IMG/VR virus record: IMGVR_UViG_3300020419_000022
Location: 1 to 48,619 of that record
Origin: a virus
Reading direction: 5' to 3' (one strand)
Length of the DNA stretch: 48,619 nt
Position 1 is the first letter of the stretch, and each line of letters opens with the position of its first letter. Both the position numbers and the translations under genes were made by a program. The notes beneath the pieces are model-generated. The model was not told where the DNA came from. It ran no database searches and saw only the letters and a program-made list of their open reading frames with translations. Of the stretch, positions 6,626-13,930 are shown in pieces.

Positions 6626-8515
6626 ATGCCTCTTCAAAAACTTTTATTTAAGCCAGGAATAAATAAAGAAGCAACTGATTACGCTAATGAGGGCGGTTGG
6701 GTTAACTCTAATTTAGTTCGTTTCCGTAAAGGATTGCCAGAAAAAATAGGTGGTTGGGCTAAAGCCACTTCTAATAGTTTTAAAGCTACGGGACGAGCAC
6801 TCCATGCTTGGGTAGCTTTAGAAGGAACTAAGTATTTAGGATTAGGAACCACTTGGAAATATTACGTTGTAGACGGAATAGTTTTTAGTGATGTAACTCC
6901 CATACGTTCAACTACAGCTTCTGGAGACGTAACTTTTGCAGCAACTGATGGTTCTTCTACTCTTACTGTAACAGATACAGCACACGGAGCTGTTGCTAAA
7001 GATTTTGTTACTTTTAGCGGAGCGGTGGGGTTAGGTGGAACTGTTTCTGCTAATAATTTAAATCAAGAATATCAAATCCTAACTGTAACAACAAACACGT
7101 ATACTATCACAGCTAAAGATACTAACGGCGATACCGTTACGGCAAATAGTTCGGATAGTGGTAATGGCGGAAGTAGTGTAGTAGGAACCTATCAATTAAA
7201 TGTAGGGCTTGATGTGTATATTCCCTCTACTGGTTGGGGGTCTGATACTTGGGGTGCAGGAACATGGGGAAGCGTTACTTCATTAGAATCCTCAAATCAG
7301 CTAAGATTATGGTCTCACGATAATTTCGGAGAAGACTTAGTGATGAACCCACGTGGTTCAGGAGTTTTTTACTGGGATGAATCTAATGGAACAGGAACAA
7401 GAGCGATTGCTTTATCTAGTTTAAGCGGAGCTAACCTGACGCCAACAAGAGCATTACAAGTTATGGTATCTGATGTAGATAGGCACGTTATTTGTTTTGG
7501 AGCAGACCCTTTAAATGATTCAAGCACCGCTAGGACAGGGGCAATAGACCCCATGTTTATTGCTTGGAGCGACCAAGAAAACATAACACAATGGGAACCG
7601 TTACCCACTAATACAGCAGGTTCTTTTAGACTTTCAGCAGGTTCTGCAATCGTAGGAGCATTAAGAGCAAGACAAGAAACTTTAATATGGACTGATACGT
7701 CTTTATATTCTATGACTTTCGTAGGTCAACCGTTTACTTTTTCAATTAACTTAGTTAACGAAGGAGTTGGATTAGTAGGACCTAATGCTATGGTTAACAC
7801 TCCTAAAGGCGTGTTTTGGATGGATAAAAAAGGTTTTTATTCTTACGCAGGAGCTATAAAAGAACTTTCTTGTAGTGTAGACGACTATGTGTTTTCTGAT
7901 TTAAATCAAACACAAAGTTTTCAGATATTCGGTTTTGTTAATAAAGCATTTAACGAAGTCGGTTGGTTTTATTGTTCAGCAGATAGCAATGTTATCGATA
8001 GATATGTTACTTATAACTATGAAGAAAATATTTGGATGATAGGAGAACTTTCTAGAACTTGTTGGTTAGACGAAGGTATCTTTAGCGACCCTAAAGCAAC
8101 ATCTAGTACCGATGACGTTGGGTATTTATTCAACCATGAAACAGGCAACGACGATGACGACACAGCAATGACTAATGTCTTTATAGAATCGGCTGATTTT
8201 GATTTAGGCGAAGGAGATTTCTATCAATCCATAAGTAGAATAATTCCTGATGTTAAATTTACAGGCTCTGCTAGTACCGGAGCAAACGGTCAAACAGTAG
8301 ACATAGTTTTAAAAAGAAGAAACTTTCCTGGAGAAGAACTTACTACCGCAGTTACAGGTGCTTGTACTTCGGTAACTACTAAAATAGATACAAGAGCTAG
8401 AGGAAGACAAGCTGTTTTAAGAGTTCAATCTAACGATACAAACGCTAACGATGTAGGCATGAGTTTTAGACTAGGAGCAACTCGTATAGACACTAAACCG
8501 GATGGAATGAGGTAA
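6626..8515 (+). CDS. Large virion structural protein (possible tail/stabilisation protein)
   Basis: 629 residues with ribosome site TAGGAGG. It starts MPLQKLLFKPGINKEATDYA and NEGGWVNSNLVRFRKGLPEK, a beginning I recall from structural proteins of marine podoviruses. A T-, G- and S-rich insert at residues 95-190 (DVTFAATDGSSTLTVTDTAH) looks like an Ig-like or beta-sandwich module. The rest is beta-rich with many W and G, consistent with a beta-propeller-like tail component. A relation to the P22 gp10-type stabilisation proteins is possible but unproven. The next gene overlaps its stop by 1 base. Confidence 0.65.
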   Translation: MPLQKLLFKPGINKEATDYANEGGWVNSNLVRFRKGLPEKIGGWAKATSNSFKATGRALHAWVALEGTKYLGLGTTWKYYVVDGIVFSDVTPIRSTTASGDVTFAATDGSSTLTVTDTAHGAVAKDFVTFSGAVGLGGTVSANNLNQEYQILTVTTNTYTITAKDTNGDTVTANSSDSGNGGSSVVGTYQLNVGLDVYIPSTGWGSDTWGAGTWGSVTSLESSNQLRLWSHDNFGEDLVMNPRGSGVFYWDESNGTGTRAIALSSLSGANLTPTRALQVMVSDVDRHVICFGADPLNDSSTARTGAIDPMFIAWSDQENITQWEPLPTNTAGSFRLSAGSAIVGALRARQETLIWTDTSLYSMTFVGQPFTFSINLVNEGVGLVGPNAMVNTPKGVFWMDKKGFYSYAGAIKELSCSVDDYVFSDLNQTQSFQIFGFVNKAFNEVGWFYCSADSNVIDRYVTYNYEENIWMIGELSRTCWLDEGIFSDPKATSSTDDVGYLFNHETGNDDDDTAMTNVFIESADFDLGEGDFYQSISRIIPDVKFTGSASTGANGQTVDIVLKRRNFPGEELTTAVTGACTSVTTKIDTRARGRQAVLRVQSNDTNANDVGMSFRLGATRIDTKPDGMR

Positions 8516-8841
8516 TGGCTAAGCTGTTAGAAACGAAACTTCCTGTAGCTATAGGACCTATTGACCCTGCACTATTTAATCGGTTAGTTAGAATATTAGA
8601 ACTTAGTTTAAATAAAGTAAACGTAGGTTCTACTATAAATGTTAATGAGTCTGAAAGAAACATAAACCAATTTAATACAGGGGATGTTATTTGGAATTTA
8701 ACTACGGAACAACTTCAGTTATGGACAGGAAAACAATGGTCAGATATTTATTTAGGAACAGAAAAGGGAGTTCAGGGAACAATGTCTCTTGGACAAATAA
8801 GTGTGTCAACTGGTGGCAACACGACAATAAAAATATTATAA
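8515..8841 (+). CDS. Small virion-associated protein, unknown
   Basis: 108 residues, starting at the TAATG that ends the large structural gene. It has an N-terminal helix (IDPALFNRLVRILELSLNKV) and a C-terminal strand-rich part (DVIWNLTTEQLQLWTGKQWS). No catalytic motif. Small proteins of this shape between a large structural gene and the lysozyme are common in marine podoviruses. Function unknown. Confidence 0.55.
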   Translation: MAKLLETKLPVAIGPIDPALFNRLVRILELSLNKVNVGSTINVNESERNINQFNTGDVIWNLTTEQLQLWTGKQWSDIYLGTEKGVQGTMSLGQISVSTGGNTTIKIL

Positions 8842-8852
8842 AAGGGGATATT

Positions 8853-9293
8853 ATGGATATGAAAAAACTACAAGAAGAATTAACTTTCGACGAAGGGTGT
8901 GTAGATAAAATATATTTAGACCACCTAGGATATCCTACTTTTGGTATAGGTCATTTAATATTAGAAACAGACCCTGAACACGGACAAGACGTAGATACTC
9001 CTGTTTCTAAAGAAAGAATTGATGAATGTTTTGGAAACGATATACAAAACGTTATAAACGATTTAGACAGAAACATGGAATGGTGGAAAGATTTACCAGA
9101 AGATTTACAAAGAGTTATGGCTAATATGTGTTTTAATTTAGGTATTACACGTTTGTTAAAGTTTAAAAATTTCTTAGCTGCTATGGAAAATAATGATTGG
9201 GATAAAGCCGCAGTTGAAATGTTAGACAGTCGTTGGGCTATACAAGTAGGTCCACGAGCTATAAGATTAAAAGATAGAGTAATAGGAGCATAA
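8853..9293 (+). CDS. Endolysin, T4-type lysozyme (GH24)
   Basis: 146 residues from ATG 8853, preceded by AAAGGGGATA; a longer in-frame reading back to 8691 overlaps the previous gene and lacks a ribosome site. The catalytic set E14, D23 and T29 sits in FDEGCVDKIYLDHLGYPTFG, with the same spacing as E11, D20 and T26 of T4 lysozyme, followed by GIGHL. It cleaves the peptidoglycan sugar backbone at lysis. No signal peptide is seen, so a holin is needed. Several small membrane proteins nearby (6279, 6434, 10351) are candidates. Confidence 0.92.
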   Translation: MDMKKLQEELTFDEGCVDKIYLDHLGYPTFGIGHLILETDPEHGQDVDTPVSKERIDECFGNDIQNVINDLDRNMEWWKDLPEDLQRVMANMCFNLGITRLLKFKNFLAAMENNDWDKAAVEMLDSRWAIQVGPRAIRLKDRVIGA

Positions 9294-9294
9294 T

Positions 9295-9441
9295 ATGAAA
9301 GTTAAAGCACCAAAAGGATTTCATTGGATGAAGAACGGCAAATCGTTTAAATTAATGAAACATGCTGGTAAATTTGTAAAACACAAAGGTGCTAGTTTAA
9401 CAGCTAATTTCGCAGTACAAAAAGTACATAAGAAAAAATAG
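9295..9441 (+). CDS. Small basic protein 1
   Basis: A 48-residue protein from ATG 9295, overlapping nothing and filling the gap between the lysozyme and the next basic gene. It reads MKVKAPKGFHWMKNGKSFKL, then a KHAGKFVKHKGAS stretch, and ends KVHKKK. About a quarter of residues are Lys, with a few His. It is the first of three consecutive basic genes and is likely to bind nucleic acid or be packaged. Too short for any family assignment. Confidence 0.6.
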   Translation: MKVKAPKGFHWMKNGKSFKLMKHAGKFVKHKGASLTANFAVQKVHKKK

Positions 9442-9450
9442 GAGAATAAA

Positions 9451-9648
9451 ATGCCCGCAAAAAAGAAAACACATAAAACTAAAGACGGCAGAACTGCTAA
9501 AAAAGGTCTTTATTACAATATAAATAAAAAACGTAAAGAAGGCAGAAAAATGCGTAAGAAGGGAGCTAAAGGTGCACCGACAGCAGCTGCTTTTAAACGT
9601 TCTGCTAAAACAGCTAAAAAGCCTAAAAAGAAAAGTAAGAAAAAATAA
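9451..9648 (+). CDS. Small highly basic protein 2
   Basis: 65 residues with ribosome site TAGGAGAATAAA. Roughly half of all residues are Lys or Arg (for example KKRKEGRKMRKKGAKG and a C-terminal KKPKKKSKKK). No globular core is apparent. It could bind DNA or RNA like a histone-like condensing peptide, or act as a virion-packaged protein. Overlaps the next gene by one base. Confidence 0.65.
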   Translation: MPAKKKTHKTKDGRTAKKGLYYNINKKRKEGRKMRKKGAKGAPTAAAFKRSAKTAKKPKKKSKKK

Positions 9649-9944
9649 TGGCTACAAAACGTAAAGAAAAGTCTATAAGACGTACTACAGGTAAAGGCGG
9701 TAATTACCGTAAAACTAAATCAGGTGCGGGCATGACTAAGAAAGGCGTTAAAGCATATAGAAGAAAAAATCCTGGTAGCAAATTAAAAACAGCTGTTACA
9801 GGTAAAGTTAAAAAAGGAAGTAAAGCAGCAAAAAGAAGAAAGTCTTATTGTGCTAGAAGTGCGGGACAGATGAAGAAGTTTCCTAAAGCCGCTAAAAATC
9901 CTAATTCAAGATTACGTCAAGCACGTAAAAGGTGGAAATGTTAA
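9648..9944 (+). CDS. Small basic protein 3 (DUF6321-like)
   Basis: 98 residues. The central part GMTKKGVKAYRRKNPGSKLK then TAVTGKV..GS.AAKRRKSYCARSAGQM matches a conserved phage domain that I recall as DUF6321, with C-terminal ...RLRQARKRWKC. About 40 percent of residues are Lys or Arg. Two invariant-looking Cys lie in SYCARSAGQ and at the C-terminal residue. Function unknown; nucleic-acid binding is likely from charge. The following nuclease gene starts on its stop codon. Confidence 0.65.
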   Translation: MATKRKEKSIRRTTGKGGNYRKTKSGAGMTKKGVKAYRRKNPGSKLKTAVTGKVKKGSKAAKRRKSYCARSAGQMKKFPKAAKNPNSRLRQARKRWKC

Positions 9945-10345
9945 TGGCTAAAAAAGCACCAGATGCGTTTGTATACAACGCTACATTAGAAAGAATAGTA
10001 GACGGAGATACATTTGATTGTTGTCTCGATTTAGGTTTTGATGTTAAACTCCATAAACAAAGAGTTCGTCTTTCAGGTATCGACACACCAGAGTCTAGAA
10101 TTAATACAAAACGATACCCCGAAAGAGCTAAAGAAAAACTTATGGGTAAAGCTGCAAAAGTAAGATTAGCCGAAATTTGCAAAGGAAATTTTAAAGTTAA
10201 ATCTTTAGGCAAAGGCAAGTACGGTAGAATTTTAGGTATTCCCTATACAGAAGACGGTAACGATATTTGTCAAATGTTAATAGATGAAGGACATGCTGTT
10301 GAGTATCATGGGGGTACAAAGACCAAAATCTGGGGAGTTGATTAA
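9944..10345 (+). CDS. Staphylococcal-nuclease-type thermonuclease
   Basis: 133 residues. ATG 9944 overlaps the preceding stop (TTAATGG); an in-frame start at 9932 would overlap more. The SNase catalytic set is complete: D22 (VDGDTF), R42 (RVRLSG), D47 and E50 (IDTPES) and R95 (KYGRILG), corresponding to D21, R35, D40, E43 and R87. It lacks a signal peptide. Ca2+-dependent cleavage of DNA and RNA is expected. A role in host DNA breakdown or as a virion-carried nuclease is possible, and the adjacent basic proteins may be partners. Both are inference. Confidence 0.88.
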   Translation: MAKKAPDAFVYNATLERIVDGDTFDCCLDLGFDVKLHKQRVRLSGIDTPESRINTKRYPERAKEKLMGKAAKVRLAEICKGNFKVKSLGKGKYGRILGIPYTEDGNDICQMLIDEGHAVEYHGGTKTKIWGVD

Positions 10346-10350
10346 TTCTC

Positions 10351-10701
10351 ATGGACTCCGTAGTTCAATTAATTAATGAAGTAGGTTTTCCAATAGCAGC
10401 AGCTATAGGATTAGGTTTGTTTATTTGGAAACTTATAAACAAAATAATTGACGGCATGGAAACTAAAGTAGATGTACTTGATGAAAAAGTATCAGCACAA
10501 ATAGCTCAAATAGAAGAACGGTTAGGTCAGAAATTAGATTCACAACACGGTATTTTAGTAGCTCTTATAGACAGAGTTAGGTCTGTAGACAATGAGATAA
10601 TTAGACAAGACACACTTCTCAAGACTATACTTGGGGTACCACAACTTATGAACACGGATAGAATAGCGAAAGCGAACAGGGATGACCAAAGGAAAGATTA
10701 A
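10351..10701 (+). CDS. Holin-like membrane protein with coiled coil
   Basis: 116 residues. Residues 12-32 (VGFPIAAAIGLGLFIWKLIN) form one membrane span preceded by a short N-terminal tail, then a long charged coiled coil (residues 35-100) and a charged C-terminus. The form MxxxxxLIxxVGFPIAAxIGLG followed by ILVALIDRVRxxDNEIIR is common in marine phages near lysis genes and resembles BhlA/UviB-type small holins. It is the best holin candidate in this window, without direct proof. Confidence 0.6.
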   Translation: MDSVVQLINEVGFPIAAAIGLGLFIWKLINKIIDGMETKVDVLDEKVSAQIAQIEERLGQKLDSQHGILVALIDRVRSVDNEIIRQDTLLKTILGVPQLMNTDRIAKANRDDQRKD

Positions 10702-10886
10702 TGAAAAAAGTATTTTTAACGGAGTTTAAAGTAGGAGATACAATATACGAAGGTCCTTTTATATACGCTAACAGTTTTGAAGAAGCCGATTTAGAAGCAG
10801 AAGCATTTGGAGTAGTTATCGTTGGAGAAGCTAAAATAGTTATAGGAATAGACGACAACGAAGAACAAGAAAGAGTTTTACATTAG
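10701..10886 (+). CDS. Small acidic protein, unknown
   Basis: 61 residues, starting at TAATG on the stop of the holin-like gene. It is acidic with predicted alternating strands and one helix (SFEEADLEAEAFGVVIVG), ending in an acidic tail (DDNEEQERVLH). No membrane segment and no motif recognised. Its stop is 9 bases before the CsgF-like gene, preceded by TTAGGAGAAAAA for that gene. Confidence 0.5.
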   Translation: MKKVFLTEFKVGDTIYEGPFIYANSFEEADLEAEAFGVVIVGEAKIVIGIDDNEEQERVLH

Positions 10887-10894
10887 GAGAAAAA

Positions 10895-11377
10895 ATGACG
10901 CCTGAGCAAGAAAAAGATAGACTATTATGGATAATAATGGCTATAGGAGCAATGTTAATTATCGGTGTTTTTGTAGAAAACGTTAGAGCAGACCAAATAG
11001 TTCATAAATTTAAATCACCTAGTTTTAACGGTATTGGCACATCATCTCACTATTTAACAATAGAAAATCAAGAGTTTAGTCGTAAGCTAACTATTAAAGA
11101 AGAAATCAAAGCCTTGCAAGATGAAATAGAACGAGAAAAAGAAAACAGTACATTGGCTAGATTCATGAGGAACTTAGAATCACGTGTCTACGCTGAACTG
11201 TCTAGACAATTAGTTAACAACCTCTTTGGAGAAACACCCTCTGATTCAGGTACAATAGAACTAGAGGGAAACATCATTGAGTATACAAGCGATGGTGTAA
11301 CATTAACATTAAAAATTACTGAGGCAGATGGAACCGTCACTGAGATTACAATTCCTATTGGTACTTTTACTTTCTAG
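10895..11377 (+). CDS. csgF: CsgF-like curli assembly protein
   Basis: 160 residues with a strong ribosome site. An N-terminal hydrophobic segment (residues 10-27) and VRA before D33 suggest a signal peptide cut at about residue 32. The mature start DQIVHKFKSPSFNG then SHYLTIENQ corresponds to the CsgF opening (FxFxxPxFGG...LLNSAQAQN), the part known to bind inside the CsgG pore. The C-terminal half (SRQLVNNLFGE, then GNIIEYTSDGVTLTLKITEA and TVTEITIPIGTF) matches the CsgF tail of strands. In bacteria CsgF sits at the outer membrane and couples CsgG secretion to surface nucleation. Its last 50 bases overlap csgG. Confidence 0.8.
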   Translation: MTPEQEKDRLLWIIMAIGAMLIIGVFVENVRADQIVHKFKSPSFNGIGTSSHYLTIENQEFSRKLTIKEEIKALQDEIEREKENSTLARFMRNLESRVYAELSRQLVNNLFGETPSDSGTIELEGNIIEYTSDGVTLTLKITEADGTVTEITIPIGTFTF

Positions 11378-12164
11378 TTGTTCTACATTAGACCAAATTG
11401 AAGACACGTATGAATATAGGTTCGGCAAAGAAAGTATTGTAAATATCCAAGATTTACAGTCTGTTGCTTTACGTGATGTTTCTATTCCTAAAGTTAGTCC
11501 TGTAGTAGCTGTGTATCCTTCAGCTTTTACTGACCAAACAGGTCAGCGTAAAAGTAATAGCGAGTTTGCTTTATTTAGTACAGCTATAACACAACAACCA
11601 AACGCATTACTTATACGAGCTTTAAAACACGCAGGTAATGGTGATTTCTTTAGGGTAGTAGAAAGAGTTGGTCTTGATAATTTAACTAAGGAAAGACAGC
11701 TTATACGTTCAGCAAGAGAACAGTTTGCTAGTGATGAAGAAAAGAAAAAACAATTAGCACCGTTATTGTTTGCAGGTGTTCTGTTAGAAGGTGCTGTTAT
11801 TAGTTATGAAGCTAATCTAGAATCGGGAGGTATCGGTGCTAGGTATTTAGGCATTGGCAACAGCGTACAGTATAGGGAAGATAATATAACAGTTAGCCTT
11901 AGAATGGTTTCTGTAGCTACGGGAGAAGTTCTGTTAGAAGTATTAAGTCAGAAAACTATATTTAGTTATGGTAAATCTAATGATGTATTTAGGTTTATAG
12001 AAATGAATACTGAACTTGTAGAAATAGAAGCAGGCAATGCAAGAAACGAGTCTTCTACTATTGCTTTAATGAAAGCTATCGAAGGCGGAGTATTAGAAAT
12101 AATTAAGTTAGGTTACAAAAAAGGTTACTGGGTTTTACAAACAAAAGAAAAGAAGGTAGAATGA
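11328..12164 (+). CDS. csgG: CsgG-like curli secretion pore (outer-membrane lipoprotein)
   Basis: 278 residues. The start ATG 11328 lies inside the csgF-like gene and has GAGG in front. It gives a type II signal peptide with lipobox LSSC and Cys18 as the lipidated residue. The core is strongly CsgG-like: VAVYPSAFTDQTGQRK, FSTAITQQPNALLIRALKHA, FFRVVERVGLDNLTKERQLI, then LEGAVISYEANLESGGIGA, RYLGIGNSVQYREDNITVSL and GEVLLEVLSQKTIFSYG. In bacteria CsgG forms a nonameric outer-membrane channel that exports curlin subunits. Length equals the family norm (about 277). All key regions are intact, so it should be functional. Confidence 0.93.
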   Translation: MEPSLRLQFLLVLLLSSCSTLDQIEDTYEYRFGKESIVNIQDLQSVALRDVSIPKVSPVVAVYPSAFTDQTGQRKSNSEFALFSTAITQQPNALLIRALKHAGNGDFFRVVERVGLDNLTKERQLIRSAREQFASDEEKKKQLAPLLFAGVLLEGAVISYEANLESGGIGARYLGIGNSVQYREDNITVSLRMVSVATGEVLLEVLSQKTIFSYGKSNDVFRFIEMNTELVEIEAGNARNESSTIALMKAIEGGVLEIIKLGYKKGYWVLQTKEKKVE

Positions 12165-12168
12165 AGGT

Positions 12169-12900
12169 ATGATGATGAACAGGTGCATACAATTATTGTT
12201 ATGTTTTGTTTTATTGCCGTTATATGCTGCGGACAATGAAATATATGTAGACCAGTCTGGTACTGGTGCTAATATAGATTTAGAACAGCTAGGTATATCT
12301 AATATTATTGGTGGATTAAATTCTACAGCAGGTAGTGTAAATGCTTTCGATTTAGACGGTACTACTATGACCTTGGACATTAATATGATTGGTGCAACTA
12401 ATAAGTTTCTTGGTGATATTTTTGCAGATAACTTTACAGGTTTGTACAACTTCACCGGAGGCACTAATACATTCACTATTCAAGTAGACCCAACAGATTC
12501 TTATAGTTCAGACGGCTCTAATCAAAACGTAGCAGTTACTGGTAGCAGTAATACATTTACTTTAAACCAAGGTACAACTGCAATAGCCGCGTCTCTTGAT
12601 TTAGATTGGATTATTCAAGGCTCTAATAATACAATTACTTCTAATATCAATATTGATGGTGCAACAAACTACATGGATATAGACGGCAGTGATAATACAG
12701 TAAACTATACAGGTACGGGTGTTAATGCTTCAGCAGGTGGTTATTTTTACTTAGACCACACAGGCGGTTCAAGAACATTCAATATACAACAACTGAGTAC
12801 CCAAGATAATGACTGGCTTAAAATTATATCGAATGGCGGCACTGCTGCTTCTACTGTTTGTGTCATTCAAAACGACCAAGGTACAAGCACAAGCTGCTGA
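12169..12900 (+). CDS. Secreted curlin-like / beta-solenoid repeat protein
   Basis: 243 residues. ATG codons stand at 12169, 12172 and 12175. The signal peptide ends PLYA near residue 20-21. Just after it, YVDQSGTGANIDLEQLGISN has the Q-x-G-x-x-N spacing of curlin repeats. The rest has repeated G-(S/G/A)-x-N-(T/Y)-(F/I/M/V) units (GGTNTFTIQVD, GSSNTFTLNQG, GSNNTITSNINIDG, GSDNTVNYTG), fitting a beta-solenoid. It ends with two Cys (STVCVIQNDQGTSTSC). By position after csgG it is the likely exported subunit. It is not a standard CsgA; the assignment rests on repeats, signal peptide and context. Confidence 0.65.
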   Translation: MMMNRCIQLLLCFVLLPLYAADNEIYVDQSGTGANIDLEQLGISNIIGGLNSTAGSVNAFDLDGTTMTLDINMIGATNKFLGDIFADNFTGLYNFTGGTNTFTIQVDPTDSYSSDGSNQNVAVTGSSNTFTLNQGTTAIAASLDLDWIIQGSNNTITSNINIDGATNYMDIDGSDNTVNYTGTGVNASAGGYFYLDHTGGSRTFNIQQLSTQDNDWLKIISNGGTAASTVCVIQNDQGTSTSC

Positions 12901-13930
12901 TATTGGGGACATATCTGAATTAAACGGTTCAGCACAAATAGTCAGAGATAAACCATACGACGCTAACTTAAAGTTTGCTATTCAAAGTAATGACGAAGCT
13001 ATAACTACTGACGGTAGAATGGCTATTACTTTTTTAGATGCATCTGTAGTAAAATTAACTGAACACTCACAACTTCTTATAGATGAATATATTTATGACC
13101 CTGACCCAAGCAAATCTAAAATGGCTCTTACCTTTGGTCTTGGGACAGCACGGTTTATTACTGGTAATTTAAACCGTATAGATAAACAAAACATAGAACT
13201 TAGAACTCCTACAGCCAATATCGCCATTCGTGGAACTGACTTCACAGCGACGGTAGACGAGCTAGGACGTTCACTTATTATTCTTTTGCCTGACGCTTTA
13301 GGTCTTTCTAGTGGTGAAATAGAAGTAGTTACTGCTATGGGAACAGTAGTGCTTAATAAACCTTACGAAGCAACTACGGTAAGTGTATTCGAGTCAGCCC
13401 CTTCTAAACCAGTTATCTTAGATTTAACATTAGATATTATTGATAATATGTTAATCGTTACACCTCCTAAACAAGAACAGACAGTTGAAGAAGAAAGAAC
13501 AACAGCACAAACAGATAGCGTATTAGATTTTAATGATTTAGATATTGATTATCTTGCCGAAGATTTTTTACAGGAAGAAGACTTAGAATTTACAGAACTC
13601 GATATAAATTTCTTAGATGTGAATTATCTTGAAGACTTACTAAATGTGTTAGATGCGTTAGCTGTCGCTGAAGACGAAGACCAATTAGCACAAGCTACAA
13701 GTACGCAAATATCTGGAACTCTTTTAGGTAAAGACCCTGAGACTCAAATAACAACTTTAATAACAGGAAACGTTGTTAGTTTACGAAGACAAGTAAACGA
13801 AAGCGTTAGAGTAGATTTAAACGGTAGTGATGCGTATACTGTAATTTTGATACAAGACGGAGTATCTAATATAATCAAGGTGAACGGAGGAAGCGATAGT
13901 GTTATTACCATTACGCAAAACGATGGATGA
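12809..13930 (+). CDS. Secreted FecR-domain protein with curlin-like C-terminus
   Basis: 373 residues. It starts inside the preceding gene (92-base overlap in another frame), where the overlap encodes a signal peptide (residues 1-29, cut near AQA/A). Residues 31-200 form a FecR domain: GRMAITFLDASVVKLTEHSQ, then FGLGTARFITG and IELRTPTANIAIRGTDFTA. An acidic, low-complexity linker follows (about residues 230-300: DFNDLDIDYLAEDF and similar). The last 30 residues (LIQDGVSNIIKVNGGSDSVI and TITQNDG) have the Q-x-G-x-x-N pattern of curlin repeats. It may be exported with the curlin-like protein or act as nucleator or sensor partner of the cyclase that follows (4-base overlap). Confidence 0.75.
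   Translation: MTGLKLYRMAALLLLLFVSFKTTKVQAQAADIGDISELNGSAQIVRDKPYDANLKFAIQSNDEAITTDGRMAITFLDASVVKLTEHSQLLIDEYIYDPDPSKSKMALTFGLGTARFITGNLNRIDKQNIELRTPTANIAIRGTDFTATVDELGRSLIILLPDALGLSSGEIEVVTAMGTVVLNKPYEATTVSVFESAPSKPVILDLTLDIIDNMLIVTPPKQEQTVEEERTTAQTDSVLDFNDLDIDYLAEDFLQEEDLEFTELDINFLDVNYLEDLLNVLDALAVAEDEDQLAQATSTQISGTLLGKDPETQITTLITGNVVSLRRQVNESVRVDLNGSDAYTVILIQDGVSNIIKVNGGSDSVITITQNDG

Noticed and set aside
8691-8852. N-terminal extension of the lysozyme
   Set aside because: It overlaps the preceding gene in another frame and lacks a ribosome site; ATG 8853 gives a normal T4-type lysozyme start.
12135-12476. Leftward 113-residue frame over the curlin-like gene
   Set aside because: Antisense of a gene with a signal peptide and coupled neighbours; no supporting signal.
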